Source: Pseudomonas benzenivorans
GTDB lineage: Bacteria; Pseudomonadota; Gammaproteobacteria; Pseudomonadales; Pseudomonadaceae
Direction: 5' to 3'
Assembly (NCBI RefSeq): GCF_900100495.1
Contig: NZ_FNCT01000004.1
Span: 124,001-188,000 of the forward strand
Length of the DNA stretch: 64,000 nucleotides
This document shows, one piece after another, positions 41,559 to 50,101 of the stretch. Every line of letters begins with the position of its first letter. The first letter of the stretch is position 1. The notes under the pieces were generated by a model that worked only from the letters and a program-made list of their open reading frames with translations, did not search any database and was not told where the DNA came from. Made by a program: the position numbers and the translations under genes.

Positions 41559-42302
41559 GTGCGCGTTGAAGTCATTACGCTGTTCCCGGAAATGTTTGCC
41601 GCCATCGGCGATTACGGCATCACCAGCCGTGCGGTGAAGCAGGGCTTGTTGCAACTGACCTGTTGGAACCCGCGGAGCTACACATCGGATCGTCATCACA
41701 CCGTCGATGATCGGCCCTTCGGGGGCGGCCCAGGCATGGTGATGAAGATCAAGCCGCTGGAGGATGCTTTGCAGGGTGCCAAGCAGGCCGCCGGTGGTAA
41801 GGCGAAGGTGATCTACCTGTCGCCGCAAGGTCGCCAGCTGACGCAGTCGGCGGTGCGCGAACTGGCGAACGAGGACGTTTTGATCCTCATCGCCGGACGC
41901 TACGAAGGCATCGACGAGCGCTTTATCGAAGCGCATGTCGATGAAGAATGGTCGATCGGGGATTACGTCCTGTCCGGCGGTGAGCTGCCGGCCATGGTGC
42001 TGATCGATGCGGTAACGCGCCTTTTGCCTGGTGCATTGGGTCATGCAGACTCGGCCGAGGAGGACTCCTTTACGGATGGCCTGCTCGACTGCCCGCACTA
42101 CACCCGCCCGGAGGTGTATGCGGATAAACGTGTTCCCGAAGTGTTGCTTAGTGGCAACCACGAACACATCCGGCGCTGGCGTTTGCAGCAGTCCCTTGGT
42201 CGGACCTGGGAACGCCGTGCCGATCTTCTGGATAGCCGCTCGCTTTCTGGGGAAGAGAAGAAGCTGCTGGAGGAATACATCCGCCAGCGGGACGATAGTT
42301 AA
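41559..42302 (+). CDS. trmD: tRNA (guanine37-N1)-methyltransferase
   Basis: Methylates G37 next to the anticodon to prevent frameshifting. The 247-residue SPOUT enzyme starts [13 protein letters not shown] (GTG codon) and has the trefoil-knot motifs Y-L-S-P-Q-G-R and [11 protein letters not shown]. It begins two bases after the rimM stop, so translation is probably coupled. Confidence 0.97.
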   Translation: MRVEVITLFPEMFAAIGDYGITSRAVKQGLLQLTCWNPRSYTSDRHHTVDDRPFGGGPGMVMKIKPLEDALQGAKQAAGGKAKVIYLSPQGRQLTQSAVRELANEDVLILIAGRYEGIDERFIEAHVDEEWSIGDYVLSGGELPAMVLIDAVTRLLPGALGHADSAEEDSFTDGLLDCPHYTRPEVYADKRVPEVLLSGNHEHIRRWRLQQSLGRTWERRADLLDSRSLSGEEKKLLEEYIRQRDDS

Positions 42303-42344
42303 CGTATCGATGGCAGGCCGGACGGTTTGCCTTAGGAGCGCAGC

Positions 42345-42695
42345 ATGACCAACAAGATTATTCAGCAACTCGAAGCCGAGCAGATGGGCAAAGAGATCCC
42401 GGCCTTCGCCCCGGGCGACACCGTGATCGTCCAGGTGAAAGTGAAGGAAGGCGACCGTCAGCGTCTGCAGGCGTTCGAAGGCGTGGTTATCGCCAAGCGT
42501 AACCGTGGTCTGAACAGTGCCTTCACCGTGCGCAAGATCTCCAACGGTGTTGGTGTCGAGCGTACTTTCCAGACCTACAGCCCGCTGGTCGACAGCCTGG
42601 CTGTCAAGCGTCGCGGCGACGTGCGCAAAGCCAAGCTGTACTACCTGCGTGACCTGTCCGGTAAGGCCGCACGCATCAAGGAGAAGCTGGCTTAA
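42345..42695 (+). CDS. rplS: 50S ribosomal protein L19
   Basis: A 116-residue ribosomal protein ([26 protein letters not shown]) that lies at the 30S-50S interface. Last gene of the rpsP operon; TTAGGAG stands 5 bases before the ATG and a strong terminator follows. Confidence 0.98.
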   Translation: MTNKIIQQLEAEQMGKEIPAFAPGDTVIVQVKVKEGDRQRLQAFEGVVIAKRNRGLNSAFTVRKISNGVGVERTFQTYSPLVDSLAVKRRGDVRKAKLYYLRDLSGKAARIKEKLA

Positions 42696-42713
42696 GCCAG
42701 GCTTCCCTGCAGC

Positions 42714-42741
42714 AAAAAAGCAGCCTTCGGGCTGCTTTTTG
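42714..42741 (+). terminator. rplS operon terminator
   Basis: AAAAAAGCAGCC-ttcg-GGCTGCTTTTT: a GC-rich stem with an extra-stable ttcg tetraloop, flanked by A and T tracts. It can act in both directions. Confidence 0.92.
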
Positions 42742-42910
42742 CGTTTCTGGGGGTTGGCTGACCGGGCGTATCGACTTTCTCTTGGGCTACTTCCCCGCCG
42801 CTGCTACAGATGGCGCGGTTTGCTCCCCCCTCCCTCATAAGGGCGAGATGCCGTGGGGGCTAATCTGAGCAGCTGAGCCGCCGCGCAATCGCGCAACACA
42901 TAGCCTTCCT

Positions 42911-43591
42911 TTACTGGCGCAGACTGATTTTCAGCGAGGCTTGTGACAGGTCGATGTCGTTCAGGCTCAAGCTGCCGAAGCTTTGCCCCTGCGGCGCACC
43001 GGTGACGCGGATGTTGTCGAAACGCAGCTCGCCAATCGAGCTGGGCAGGCGGACGTCGACCGAGCCGTCCGGGTTGACTGTCGAAGACACCCTGGCAGTG
43101 TCGTACAGCACGTCCTTGGTCGAGGTTTCCGCCTCCAGGCCATTCAGCACCGGCATCACCAGCTTGGCCAGTTGTCCGATCGTGTCCAGGCCGTCGCCGT
43201 TCTCGGCTTGCATGAACAGGCCCTGCAGCACCTCGTCCAGGCCCTGGGCGCTGACGTTGCTCATCTCCCGGTCACTCAATGGCTGCAAGCCGCGCGGGGT
43301 TTCCTGGCGGCTAATGCTGGCGGTGGACTGCATGCGCTGGATATCGGCGCTGACCGTCTGAAAGGGGCTCATCAGGGCGGCCACCAGGGTGGCGGCCAGG
43401 CGCAGGTTGCTCTGCTTCTTCAGGGCCTTGCTCAGCTGCTGCTGGGTCAGCAGCCCTTGCTCGATAAGTACTTCGCCCAGTCGCTGGCGGCTGACGAGCT
43501 GCACTTTGATCGCGGCGTCCAACTGTGCGGAAGTGATCAGACCCTTGTTGATCAGGATCTGGCCGAGGCGGGAGTGAATATGTCTGGACAT
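42911..43591 (-). CDS. Membrane protein with N-terminal MshEN (c-di-GMP-type) domain and exported C-domain
   Basis: 226 residues. The N-terminus holds two 24-residue motifs, 8-31 (R-L-G-x2-L-I-x2-G-L-I-x4-L-x3-I-x2-Q) and 37-60 (R-L-G-x2-L-I-x2-G-L-L-x4-L-x3-L-x2-Q), separated by exactly five residues. This is the MshEN signature that binds cyclic di-GMP in MshE-type ATPases. A hydrophobic segment follows (about 63-82), then about 145 residues of unknown fold with L-S-D-R-E-M-S-N-V-S-A-Q-G near 105-117, and a beta-rich end. No ATPase domain is present. Stands alone between rplS and xerD. Confidence 0.75.
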   Translation of the reverse strand: MSRHIHSRLGQILINKGLITSAQLDAAIKVQLVSRQRLGEVLIEQGLLTQQQLSKALKKQSNLRLAATLVAALMSPFQTVSADIQRMQSTASISRQETPRGLQPLSDREMSNVSAQGLDEVLQGLFMQAENGDGLDTIGQLAKLVMPVLNGLEAETSTKDVLYDTARVSSTVNPDGSVDVRLPSSIGELRFDNIRVTGAPQGQSFGSLSLNDIDLSQASLKISLRQ

Positions 43592-43840
43592 GCTGCGCTA
43601 CCGAGTTAGTGATGGCATGGTGCAATCATGTCGCGCATCCACTCAACCTGTCACCAGACTAAGGATAGGCTTGTGCCACCGATGGTCATATGGCCAGGCG
43701 GCTTCGTCGACGAAAGGTAGCAGGGCGCTCTCCAGGCGTTTCGATCTGCGCCATCTGAAGTTGATGCATGGGCGGGCGCTGGTATGCAGGCCTGCGGCTG
43801 TGGAACACTATTCGCTTGGTAAATTATCAAGTGGCAGTAG

Positions 43841-44737
43841 ATGTCGACCCTGGATCACCCCCTGATTGAGCGTTTTCTCGAGGCGTTGTGGTTCGAGAAA
43901 GGCTTGTCGCCGCATACCCGCTCGGCCTACCGCAGTGATCTCGCGCACTTCAATGCCTGGTTGGCTCAGCGCGGCCTGGAGTTGCCGCAGATCGGTCGCG
44001 AGGCGATCCTCGATCACCTGGCCTGGCGCCTGAACGAGGGCTACAAGGCGCGCTCCACGGCGCGTTTTATTTCCGGCTTGCGCGGGTTTTACCGCTTCTT
44101 GCTGCGTGAAGGGTTGATCGCTGTCGATCCGACTTTACAGGTGGACTTGCCGCAACTCGGCCGGCCGCTGCCGAAATCCCTCTCGGAGGCCGATGTCGAG
44201 GCGCTGCTGGCGGCGCCTGAGCTGGACGACCCGATTGGCTTGCGCGATCGCGCCATGCTCGAGGTGCTGTATGCCTGCGGCTTGCGGGTCAGTGAGCTGA
44301 TTGGCCTGACCCTGGAGCAGGTCAACCTGCGCCAGGGCGTGCTGCGGGTAGTCGGCAAGGGCAGCAAGGAGCGTCTGGTGCCGCTGGGCGAGGAGGCGAT
44401 CGCCTGGATCGAGCGCTACAGCAAGGAGGCGCGACCGTTCCTGCTCGATGGCAAGCCGAGCGACGTGCTGTTCCCGAGTCTGCGCGGCGCGCAGATGACC
44501 CGGCAGACCTTCTGGCACCGGATCAAGCACCAGGCCCGGGTCGCCGGCATCGCCAAGAGCCTGTCGCCGCATACCCTGCGGCATGCCTTCGCCACCCATC
44601 TGCTCAATCACGGTGCGGATTTGCGCGTGGTGCAGATGCTCCTGGGCCATAGCGACCTGTCGACTACGCAAATCTATACCCACATCGCTCGCGCACGTTT
44701 GCAGGAGTTGCATGCCGAACATCACCCGCGCGGCTGA
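43841..44737 (+). CDS. xerD: Site-specific tyrosine recombinase XerD
   Basis: Acts with XerC at dif to resolve chromosome dimers under FtsK control. The 298 residues have the SAM-like N-domain (L-S-P-H-T-R-S-A-Y-R-S-D-L) and the catalytic domain with Arg in G-L-R-V-S-E-L, Lys in G-K-G-S-K-E-R, H-x2-R in L-S-P-H-T-L-R-H-A-F, His in L-G-H-S-D-L-S-T-T and Tyr in I-Y-T-H. The xerD-dsbC-hom-thrC order marks it as XerD, not a phage integrase. Confidence 0.96.
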   Translation: MSTLDHPLIERFLEALWFEKGLSPHTRSAYRSDLAHFNAWLAQRGLELPQIGREAILDHLAWRLNEGYKARSTARFISGLRGFYRFLLREGLIAVDPTLQVDLPQLGRPLPKSLSEADVEALLAAPELDDPIGLRDRAMLEVLYACGLRVSELIGLTLEQVNLRQGVLRVVGKGSKERLVPLGEEAIAWIERYSKEARPFLLDGKPSDVLFPSLRGAQMTRQTFWHRIKHQARVAGIAKSLSPHTLRHAFATHLLNHGADLRVVQMLLGHSDLSTTQIYTHIARARLQELHAEHHPRG

Positions 44738-44874
44738 GCGTCTGTTCGAGCGCCGCTGCACGGTGCTGGGCGCAGGTTCTGCGACGGCCGTCCGACTTGC
44801 CGTGGTCCGCCTTTCGGGGCTTCTATGATAGGCTGTATCGACCTTCGTTAGTCCGTCGCTCGACAGGAGACTCC

Positions 44875-45600
44875 ATGAGCGTGACCCGTATTTTCGCAGC
44901 CGCGGCCCTCGGCCTGGCCAGTAGCTTGAGCCTGGCCGCCGATCCCGATCAGGTGATCCGCCAGAGCCTGCAGTCGATCCAGCCGGACCTGCCGATCGAA
45001 GCCATTGCCGAGAGCCCGATGCCCGGTGTGTACCAGGTCCAGCTCAAGGGTGGCCGCCAGTTGTATGCCAGTGCCGATGGCCAGTTCCTCATGCAGGGCT
45101 ACCTGTTTCAGGTCAGGGAGGGTAAGGCGGTGAACCTCACCGAACAGGCCGAGAGCCGTGCGGTGGCGGAAACCATCAATGCGCTGCCGACCTCCGAGAT
45201 GGTGGTGTTTGCCGGCAAGGAGCCGAAAACCCATATCACCGTGTTCACCGATACCGATTGCGGCTATTGCCAGAAGCTGCACAGCGAGGTGGCGGAGCTC
45301 AATCGCCTGGGCGTCGAGGTGCGTTACGTCGCCTTCCCGCGCCAGGGAGTGAAGAGCCCGGCCTACAAGGAACTGGTCAGTGTCTGGTGCGCCAAGGATC
45401 GCCAGGCGGCGATGAACCTGGCCAAGTCCCGGCAAGAGGTGCCTGCCGCCGAGTGCGACAACCCGGTGGCCAAGCAGTACGCCCTGGGTCAGATGATCGG
45501 CGTCAGTGGCACACCGGCGATCGTCCTGGCCAATGGCAAGCTGATTCCTGGCTACCAACCGGCAGCGCAACTGGCCAAGCTGGCGCTCGAAGCCAAGTGA
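44875..45600 (+). CDS. dsbC: Thiol:disulfide interchange protein DsbC
   Basis: A periplasmic disulfide isomerase kept reduced by DsbD. The 241 residues start with a signal peptide to about residue 21, then the N-terminal dimerisation domain. The thioredoxin-like domain has active-site C129-G-Y-C132 and the cis-Pro loop S-G-T-P-A-I-V. The ATG at 44875 follows CAGGAGA; upstream in-frame codons give no signal peptide. Confidence 0.96.
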   Translation: MSVTRIFAAAALGLASSLSLAADPDQVIRQSLQSIQPDLPIEAIAESPMPGVYQVQLKGGRQLYASADGQFLMQGYLFQVREGKAVNLTEQAESRAVAETINALPTSEMVVFAGKEPKTHITVFTDTDCGYCQKLHSEVAELNRLGVEVRYVAFPRQGVKSPAYKELVSVWCAKDRQAAMNLAKSRQEVPAAECDNPVAKQYALGQMIGVSGTPAIVLANGKLIPGYQPAAQLAKLALEAK

Positions 45601-45631
45601 GTCCTGGCCTCGGCTCGATTGACTAATAAAC

Positions 45632-45659
45632 AGCCGCTTCGTAAGGTGCGGCTCTTTTT
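45632..45659 (+). terminator. dsbC terminator 1
   Basis: AGCCGC (45632-45637) pairs with GCGGCT, followed by cttttt. It stands about 30 bases after the dsbC stop. Confidence 0.7.
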
Positions 45660-45662
45660 CTG

Positions 45663-45688
45663 CGGCCGGAGCTTGCTCCGGCCGTTTT
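45663..45688 (+). terminator. Second hairpin between dsbC and hom
   Basis: CGGCCGGAGC-tt-GCTCCGGCCG: a perfect 10-bp stem followed by tttta. It is only 26 bases before the hom start, so it could be a second terminator or a structure in the hom leader. Confidence 0.55.
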
Positions 45689-45713
45689 ATGCAGTACAGA
45701 TGGGGAGTTCAGT

Positions 45714-47018
45714 GTGAAACCGGTGAAAGTAGGCATCTGTGGGCTGGGTACCGTCGGTGGCGGTACGTTCAACGTGCTCAAGCGCAACGCCGAGGAAATC
45801 GCCCGGCGTGCCGGGCGTGACATCGAGGTGGCGCAGATTGCGCTGCGTTCGCAGAACCCGCAGTGCGACATTACCGGTACCCCCATTACCCAGGATGTCT
45901 TCGAGCTGGTCTGCAATCCCGAGATCGATATTGTCATCGAACTGATCGGCGGTTACACCCTGGCCCGCGATCTGGTGCTCAAGGCGATCGACAACGGCAA
46001 GCACGTGGTCACCGCGAACAAGGCGCTGATCGCCGTGCACGGCAACGAAATTTTCGCCAAAGCGCGGGAGAAGGGCGTGATCGTCGCCTTCGAAGCCGCG
46101 GTGGCCGGCGGCATCCCGGTGATCAAGGCGATCCGCGAAGGCCTGGCGGCCAACCGCATCAACTGGCTGGCCGGGATCATCAATGGTACCGGCAACTTCA
46201 TCCTCAGCGAGATGCGCGAGAAAGGCCGTGCCTTCGCTGACGTGCTGCAGGAAGCCCAGGCGCTCGGTTATGCCGAAGCCGATCCGACTTTCGACGTCGA
46301 AGGCATCGACGCCGCGCACAAGCTGACCATCCTCGCATCCATCGCCTTCGGCATTCCGCTGCAGTTCGACAAGGCCTACACCGAGGGCATCACCCAGCTG
46401 ACCACGGCCGACGTCAACTACGCCGAGGCCCTCGGCTATCGCATCAAGCACCTCGGCGTGGCGCGGCGCACCGACGCCGGCATCGAATTGCGCGTGCATC
46501 CGACGCTGATCCCGGCCGACCGGCTGATCGCCAACGTCAACGGCGTGATGAACGCGGTGATGGTCAATGGCGATGCCGCCGGTTCGACGCTGTATTACGG
46601 CGCCGGCGCCGGCATGGAGCCGACTGCCTCCTCGGTGATCGCCGACCTGGTCGACGTGGTCCGCGCGTTGACCACCGACCCGACCAACCGCGTGCCGCAC
46701 CTGGCGTTCCAGCCCGACGCGCTGTCCGACCACCCGATCCTGCCGATCGGTGCCTGCGAGAGCGCCTACTACCTGCGCATCCAGGCCAAGGATCATCCGG
46801 GCGTGCTGGCCCAGGTGGCGAGCATCCTCTCGGAACGCGGGATCAATATCGAATCGATCATGCAGAAGGAAGTCGAAGAACACGACGGCCTGGTGCCGAT
46901 GATCCTGGTCACCCACCGGGTGCTCGAAGCACGCATCAACGAAGCCATCAGCGCCCTGGAGGCGCTGGACGACGTGGTGGGTAGCGTTGTGCGTATCCGT
47001 GTCGAGCAACTGGTCTGA
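45714..47018 (+). CDS. hom: Homoserine dehydrogenase
   Basis: Reduces aspartate semialdehyde to homoserine, for threonine and methionine. The 434-residue monofunctional form has the NAD(P) motif G-I-C-G-L-G-T-V-G-G-G, the catalytic domain (G-I-I-N-G-T-G-N-F-I-L, E-A-D-P-T-F-D-V-E-G-I-D-A-A-H-K) and a C-terminal ACT domain (D-H-P-G-V-L-A-Q-V-A) for feedback by threonine. Start codon GTG with GGGGAG upstream. thrC follows after 11 bases. Confidence 0.97.
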   Translation: MKPVKVGICGLGTVGGGTFNVLKRNAEEIARRAGRDIEVAQIALRSQNPQCDITGTPITQDVFELVCNPEIDIVIELIGGYTLARDLVLKAIDNGKHVVTANKALIAVHGNEIFAKAREKGVIVAFEAAVAGGIPVIKAIREGLAANRINWLAGIINGTGNFILSEMREKGRAFADVLQEAQALGYAEADPTFDVEGIDAAHKLTILASIAFGIPLQFDKAYTEGITQLTTADVNYAEALGYRIKHLGVARRTDAGIELRVHPTLIPADRLIANVNGVMNAVMVNGDAAGSTLYYGAGAGMEPTASSVIADLVDVVRALTTDPTNRVPHLAFQPDALSDHPILPIGACESAYYLRIQAKDHPGVLAQVASILSERGINIESIMQKEVEEHDGLVPMILVTHRVLEARINEAISALEALDDVVGSVVRIRVEQLV

Positions 47019-47029
47019 GGGAGAAACTC

Positions 47030-48439
47030 ATGCGCTATATCAGTACCCGCGGCCAGGCCCCGGCCCTGAATTTCGAAGACGTGCTGCTGGCCGGCCTGGC
47101 CAGCGACGGCGGCCTGTATGTGCCGGAAAACCTGCCGCGCTTCACCGTCGAGGAAATCGCCTCCTGGGCCGGCCTGCCGTATCACGAGCTGGCCTTCCGG
47201 GTGATGCGTCCGTTCGTCACCGGCAGCATCCCGGATGCCGACTTCAAGCGGATTCTCGAAGAGACCTATGGGGTGTTCGCCCACAGCGCCGTGGCGCCGC
47301 TGCGCCAGCTCAACGGCAACGAGTGGGTGCTCGAGCTGTTCCACGGCCCGACCCTGGCGTTCAAGGATTTCGCCCTGCAGCTGCTCGGCCGCCTGCTCGA
47401 CTACGTGCTGGCCAAGCGCAACGAGCGCGTGGTGATCATGGGCGCCACCTCCGGCGACACCGGTTCGGCGGCCATCGAAGGCTGCAAGAGCTGCGACAAC
47501 GTCGACATCTTCATCCTCCATCCGCACAACCGCGTCTCGGAAGTGCAGCGCCGGCAGATGACCACCATCCTCGGCGACAACATCCACAACATCGCCATCG
47601 AAGGCAACTTCGACGATTGCCAGGAGATGGTCAAGGATAGCTTCGCCGACCAGAGCTTCCTCAAGGGCACGCGGCTGGTGGCGGTGAACTCGATCAACTG
47701 GGCGCGGATCATGGCCCAGATCGTCTACTACTTCCATGCGGCCATCCAGCTCGGCGGCCCGGCGCGCTCCATCGCGTTCTCGGTGCCGACCGGCAACTTC
47801 GGCGACATCTTCGCCGGCTACCTGGCGCGCAACATGGGCCTGCCGATCAACCAGCTGATCGTCGCGACCAACCGCAACGACATCCTGCATCGCTTCATGA
47901 GCGGCAACCAGTACGTCAAGGACACCCTGCACCCGACCCTGTCGCCGTCCATGGACATCATGGTCTCGTCGAACTTCGAGCGCCTGCTGTTCGACCTGCA
48001 CGGGCGCAACGGCGCGGCGATTGCCGAGTTGATGGCCACCTTCAAGCAGGGCGGCGGCTTCAGCGTGGAAGAAGACCGCTGGACCGAGGCACGCAAGCTG
48101 TTCGACTCGCTGGCGGTGGATGACCAGGCGACTTGCGAAACCATCGCCGACGTATTTGCCGAGTGTGGCGAGCTGCTCGACCCGCATACCGCCATCGGCG
48201 TGCGCGCCGCCCGCGAGTGCCGGCGCAGCCTGGCCACGCCGATGGTGATCCTCGGCACCGCGCACCCGGTGAAGTTCCCCGAGGCGGTGGAGCAGGCCGG
48301 TGTCACCCAGGCCCCGGCATTGCCGGCGCACCTGGCCGACCTGTTCGAGCGGGAAGAGCGCTGCAGCGTACTGGCCAACGACCTGAAGACCGTGCAGGGC
48401 TTCGTCAGCCAGCACGGCAATCGCGGCAAGCCGCTGTAA
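47030..48439 (+). CDS. thrC: Threonine synthase
   Basis: A PLP enzyme that converts O-phosphohomoserine to threonine. The 469-residue protein belongs to the long class (MRYISTRGQAPALNFEDVLL). The PLP lysine is in L-A-F-K-D-F-A-L-Q, followed by A-T-S-G-D-T-G-S-A-A. Forms the hom-thrC operon; a good terminator follows. Confidence 0.97.
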   Translation: MRYISTRGQAPALNFEDVLLAGLASDGGLYVPENLPRFTVEEIASWAGLPYHELAFRVMRPFVTGSIPDADFKRILEETYGVFAHSAVAPLRQLNGNEWVLELFHGPTLAFKDFALQLLGRLLDYVLAKRNERVVIMGATSGDTGSAAIEGCKSCDNVDIFILHPHNRVSEVQRRQMTTILGDNIHNIAIEGNFDDCQEMVKDSFADQSFLKGTRLVAVNSINWARIMAQIVYYFHAAIQLGGPARSIAFSVPTGNFGDIFAGYLARNMGLPINQLIVATNRNDILHRFMSGNQYVKDTLHPTLSPSMDIMVSSNFERLLFDLHGRNGAAIAELMATFKQGGGFSVEEDRWTEARKLFDSLAVDDQATCETIADVFAECGELLDPHTAIGVRAARECRRSLATPMVILGTAHPVKFPEAVEQAGVTQAPALPAHLADLFEREERCSVLANDLKTVQGFVSQHGNRGKPL

Positions 48440-48456
48440 GTGCGCAGCCGCAAGTG

Positions 48457-48490
48457 AAAAGGCCGGCAGCCGAAAGGTGCCGGCCTTTTT
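48457..48490 (+). terminator. thrC terminator
   Basis: AAAAGGCCGGCA pairs with TGCCGGCCTTTTT (end of arms at 48468 and 48478), a strong Rho-independent terminator that also faces the minus-strand gene at 48522. Confidence 0.9.
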
Positions 48491-48521
48491 CTTGGGCGAA
48501 ATCCGGGTTGGCGCTGGCGGG

Positions 48522-48785
48522 TCAGCCGATCAGCAGCAGGTAGACCAGGCCCATCATGGCGATCAGCGCCAACCAGATCAGCGCGTTGAACCTGCTGGAT
48601 GCCAGGATGCCGGGACCGCGCAACGGCACCGGCGGGTTTTCCTCCAGGTAACGGTCGATTCGCGCCTCGGCCTCTGCTGCGCTCAGTCCCTGCAGGCGCT
48701 GCAGCAGCTCGATGGCGTCCGCACGCCGGTCCTGGCGCAAGGCCAGTAGTACGTCCTGGGGCAGGGTGGGCTCAGCTGCAGGCAT
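48522..48785 (-). CDS. Small tail-anchored membrane protein with L7/L12-like helices
   Basis: An 87-residue protein I do not recognise by name. Residues about 10-48 (V-L-L-A-L-R-Q-D-R-R-A-D-A-I-E-L-L-Q-R-L) and G-L-S-A-A-E-A-E-A-R-I-D resemble the L7/L12 C-terminal helix pattern (G-L-x-L-x-E-A-K). Residues 66-86 form one membrane helix right at the end, so the protein looks tail-anchored with its soluble part in the cytoplasm. Upstream of it, 20 bases away, is the CoA-transferase gene on the same strand; they may share a message. Confidence 0.65.
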   Translation of the reverse strand: MPAAEPTLPQDVLLALRQDRRADAIELLQRLQGLSAAEAEARIDRYLEENPPVPLRGPGILASSRFNALIWLALIAMMGLVYLLLIG

Positions 48786-48805
48786 GGTGCTGCTCCTGGC
48801 CGCGT

Positions 48806-50005
48806 TCAGACGGCGCCGCTGCGGCGTAGTTCGGCGATCGTCTCCTTGTCATAGCCTAGCGCAGCGAGCAGCGTGTCGGTGTGCTCGCCCAGCTCCGGCC
48901 CTATCCATTCCGCCGATCCCGGTGTGTCCGACAGCTTGGGCACTATGCCGGGCATCTTGAACGGCTTGCCGTCCGGCAGCTTGGCGCTGAGGAACATCTC
49001 GCGGGCGAGGAACTGCGGGTCGGCGAACATGTCGGCGGCCGAGTAGATGCGGCTGGCCGGCACCTCGGCCTGGCTCAGCGTGGCCAGCACCTGTTCCAGC
49101 GGCAGCGCGCCGACCCAGCGGTCGATGATGCCGTACAGCTCGTCGCGCCGCGCATCGCGGCCGTCGTTGCTTGCCAGGCTCGGATCGGCGGCCAGGTCAT
49201 CGCGGCCGATGGCGCGCATGAAGCGCTGGAAGATCGCATCGCCGTTGGCGCCGATCTGCACATGCTTGCCATCGCAGCTGGTGTGGATCGAGGAGGGGGT
49301 GATGCCGGGCATGATGTTGCCGCTGCGCTCGCGGATGAAGCCGAACACGTCGAACTCCGGCACCAGACTCTCCATCATGGCGAACACCGCCTCGTACAGC
49401 GCCACGTCGACCACCTGGCCCTGGCCGCCGTTGACCTCGCGGTGGCGCAGCGCCATCAGCGCACCTATCACCCCCCAGAGCGCGGCGATCGAATCGCCGA
49501 TGCTGATGCCGGTACGTACCGGCGGACGGTCCTCGAAGCCGGTGATATAGCGCAGCCCGCCCATGGCTTCGCCGACCGCGCCGAAGCCCGGCTGGTCCTT
49601 CAGCGGGCCGCTCTGGCCGAAGCCGGACAGGCGCACCATCACCAGCTTGGGATTCAGCGCGTGCAGCACCTCCCAGCCCAAGCCGAGTTTCTCCAGCACG
49701 CCGGGGCGGAAGTTCTCGATCAGGATGTCGGCGCCCGCCAGCAGCTTCTTCAGCACCTCGCGGCCCTGCTCGTGCTTGAGGTTGAGGGTGATCGAGCGCT
49801 TGTTGCGCGCCTGCACGAACCACCACAGCGAGGTGCCTTCGTACAGCTTGCGCCACTTGCGCAGAGGATCGCCGCCGTCCGGCGACTCGACCTTGATCAC
49901 CTCGGCGCCGAACTCGGCGCAGATGCGCGCGGCGAAGGGGCCGGCGATCAGGCTGCCGAGTTCGATCACTTTCAGGCCGGCGAGGGGTTTGCTGGGCAGT
50001 TGCAT
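48806..50005 (-). CDS. CaiB/BaiF family (class III) CoA-transferase
   Basis: A 399-residue CoA-transferase: L-A-G-L-K-V-I-E-L-G at the start, A-R-N-K-R-S-I-T-L-N-L-K and E-N-F-R-P-G-V-L-E-K-L-G. The catalytic Asp lies in S-I-G-D-S-I-A-A. Family members swap CoA between carboxylic acids such as formyl/oxalate, carnitine or succinate; no substrate can be read here. I prefer the ATG at 50005 (MQLPSKPLAG); 50020 is an alternative. Divergent from the YaeQ-type gene. Confidence 0.88.
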   Translation of the reverse strand: MQLPSKPLAGLKVIELGSLIAGPFAARICAEFGAEVIKVESPDGGDPLRKWRKLYEGTSLWWFVQARNKRSITLNLKHEQGREVLKKLLAGADILIENFRPGVLEKLGLGWEVLHALNPKLVMVRLSGFGQSGPLKDQPGFGAVGEAMGGLRYITGFEDRPPVRTGISIGDSIAALWGVIGALMALRHREVNGGQGQVVDVALYEAVFAMMESLVPEFDVFGFIRERSGNIMPGITPSSIHTSCDGKHVQIGANGDAIFQRFMRAIGRDDLAADPSLASNDGRDARRDELYGIIDRWVGALPLEQVLATLSQAEVPASRIYSAADMFADPQFLAREMFLSAKLPDGKPFKMPGIVPKLSDTPGSAEWIGPELGEHTDTLLAALGYDKETIAELRRSGAV

Positions 50006-50101
50006 CGGGATTCCATCCATCAGGCGATGGGCGCGACTCTAACGTGAGCGGGCGGCATCGGGTAGACTTGCCGGCTTATTTGCCCAGCCAAGAAGCCCGC
50101 C

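Noticed and set aside
43841-44737. A phage or island integrase
   Set aside because: The tyrosine recombinase lies in the xerD-dsbC-hom-thrC core order, has XerD length and motifs, and no att-like repeats or mobile genes lie nearby.
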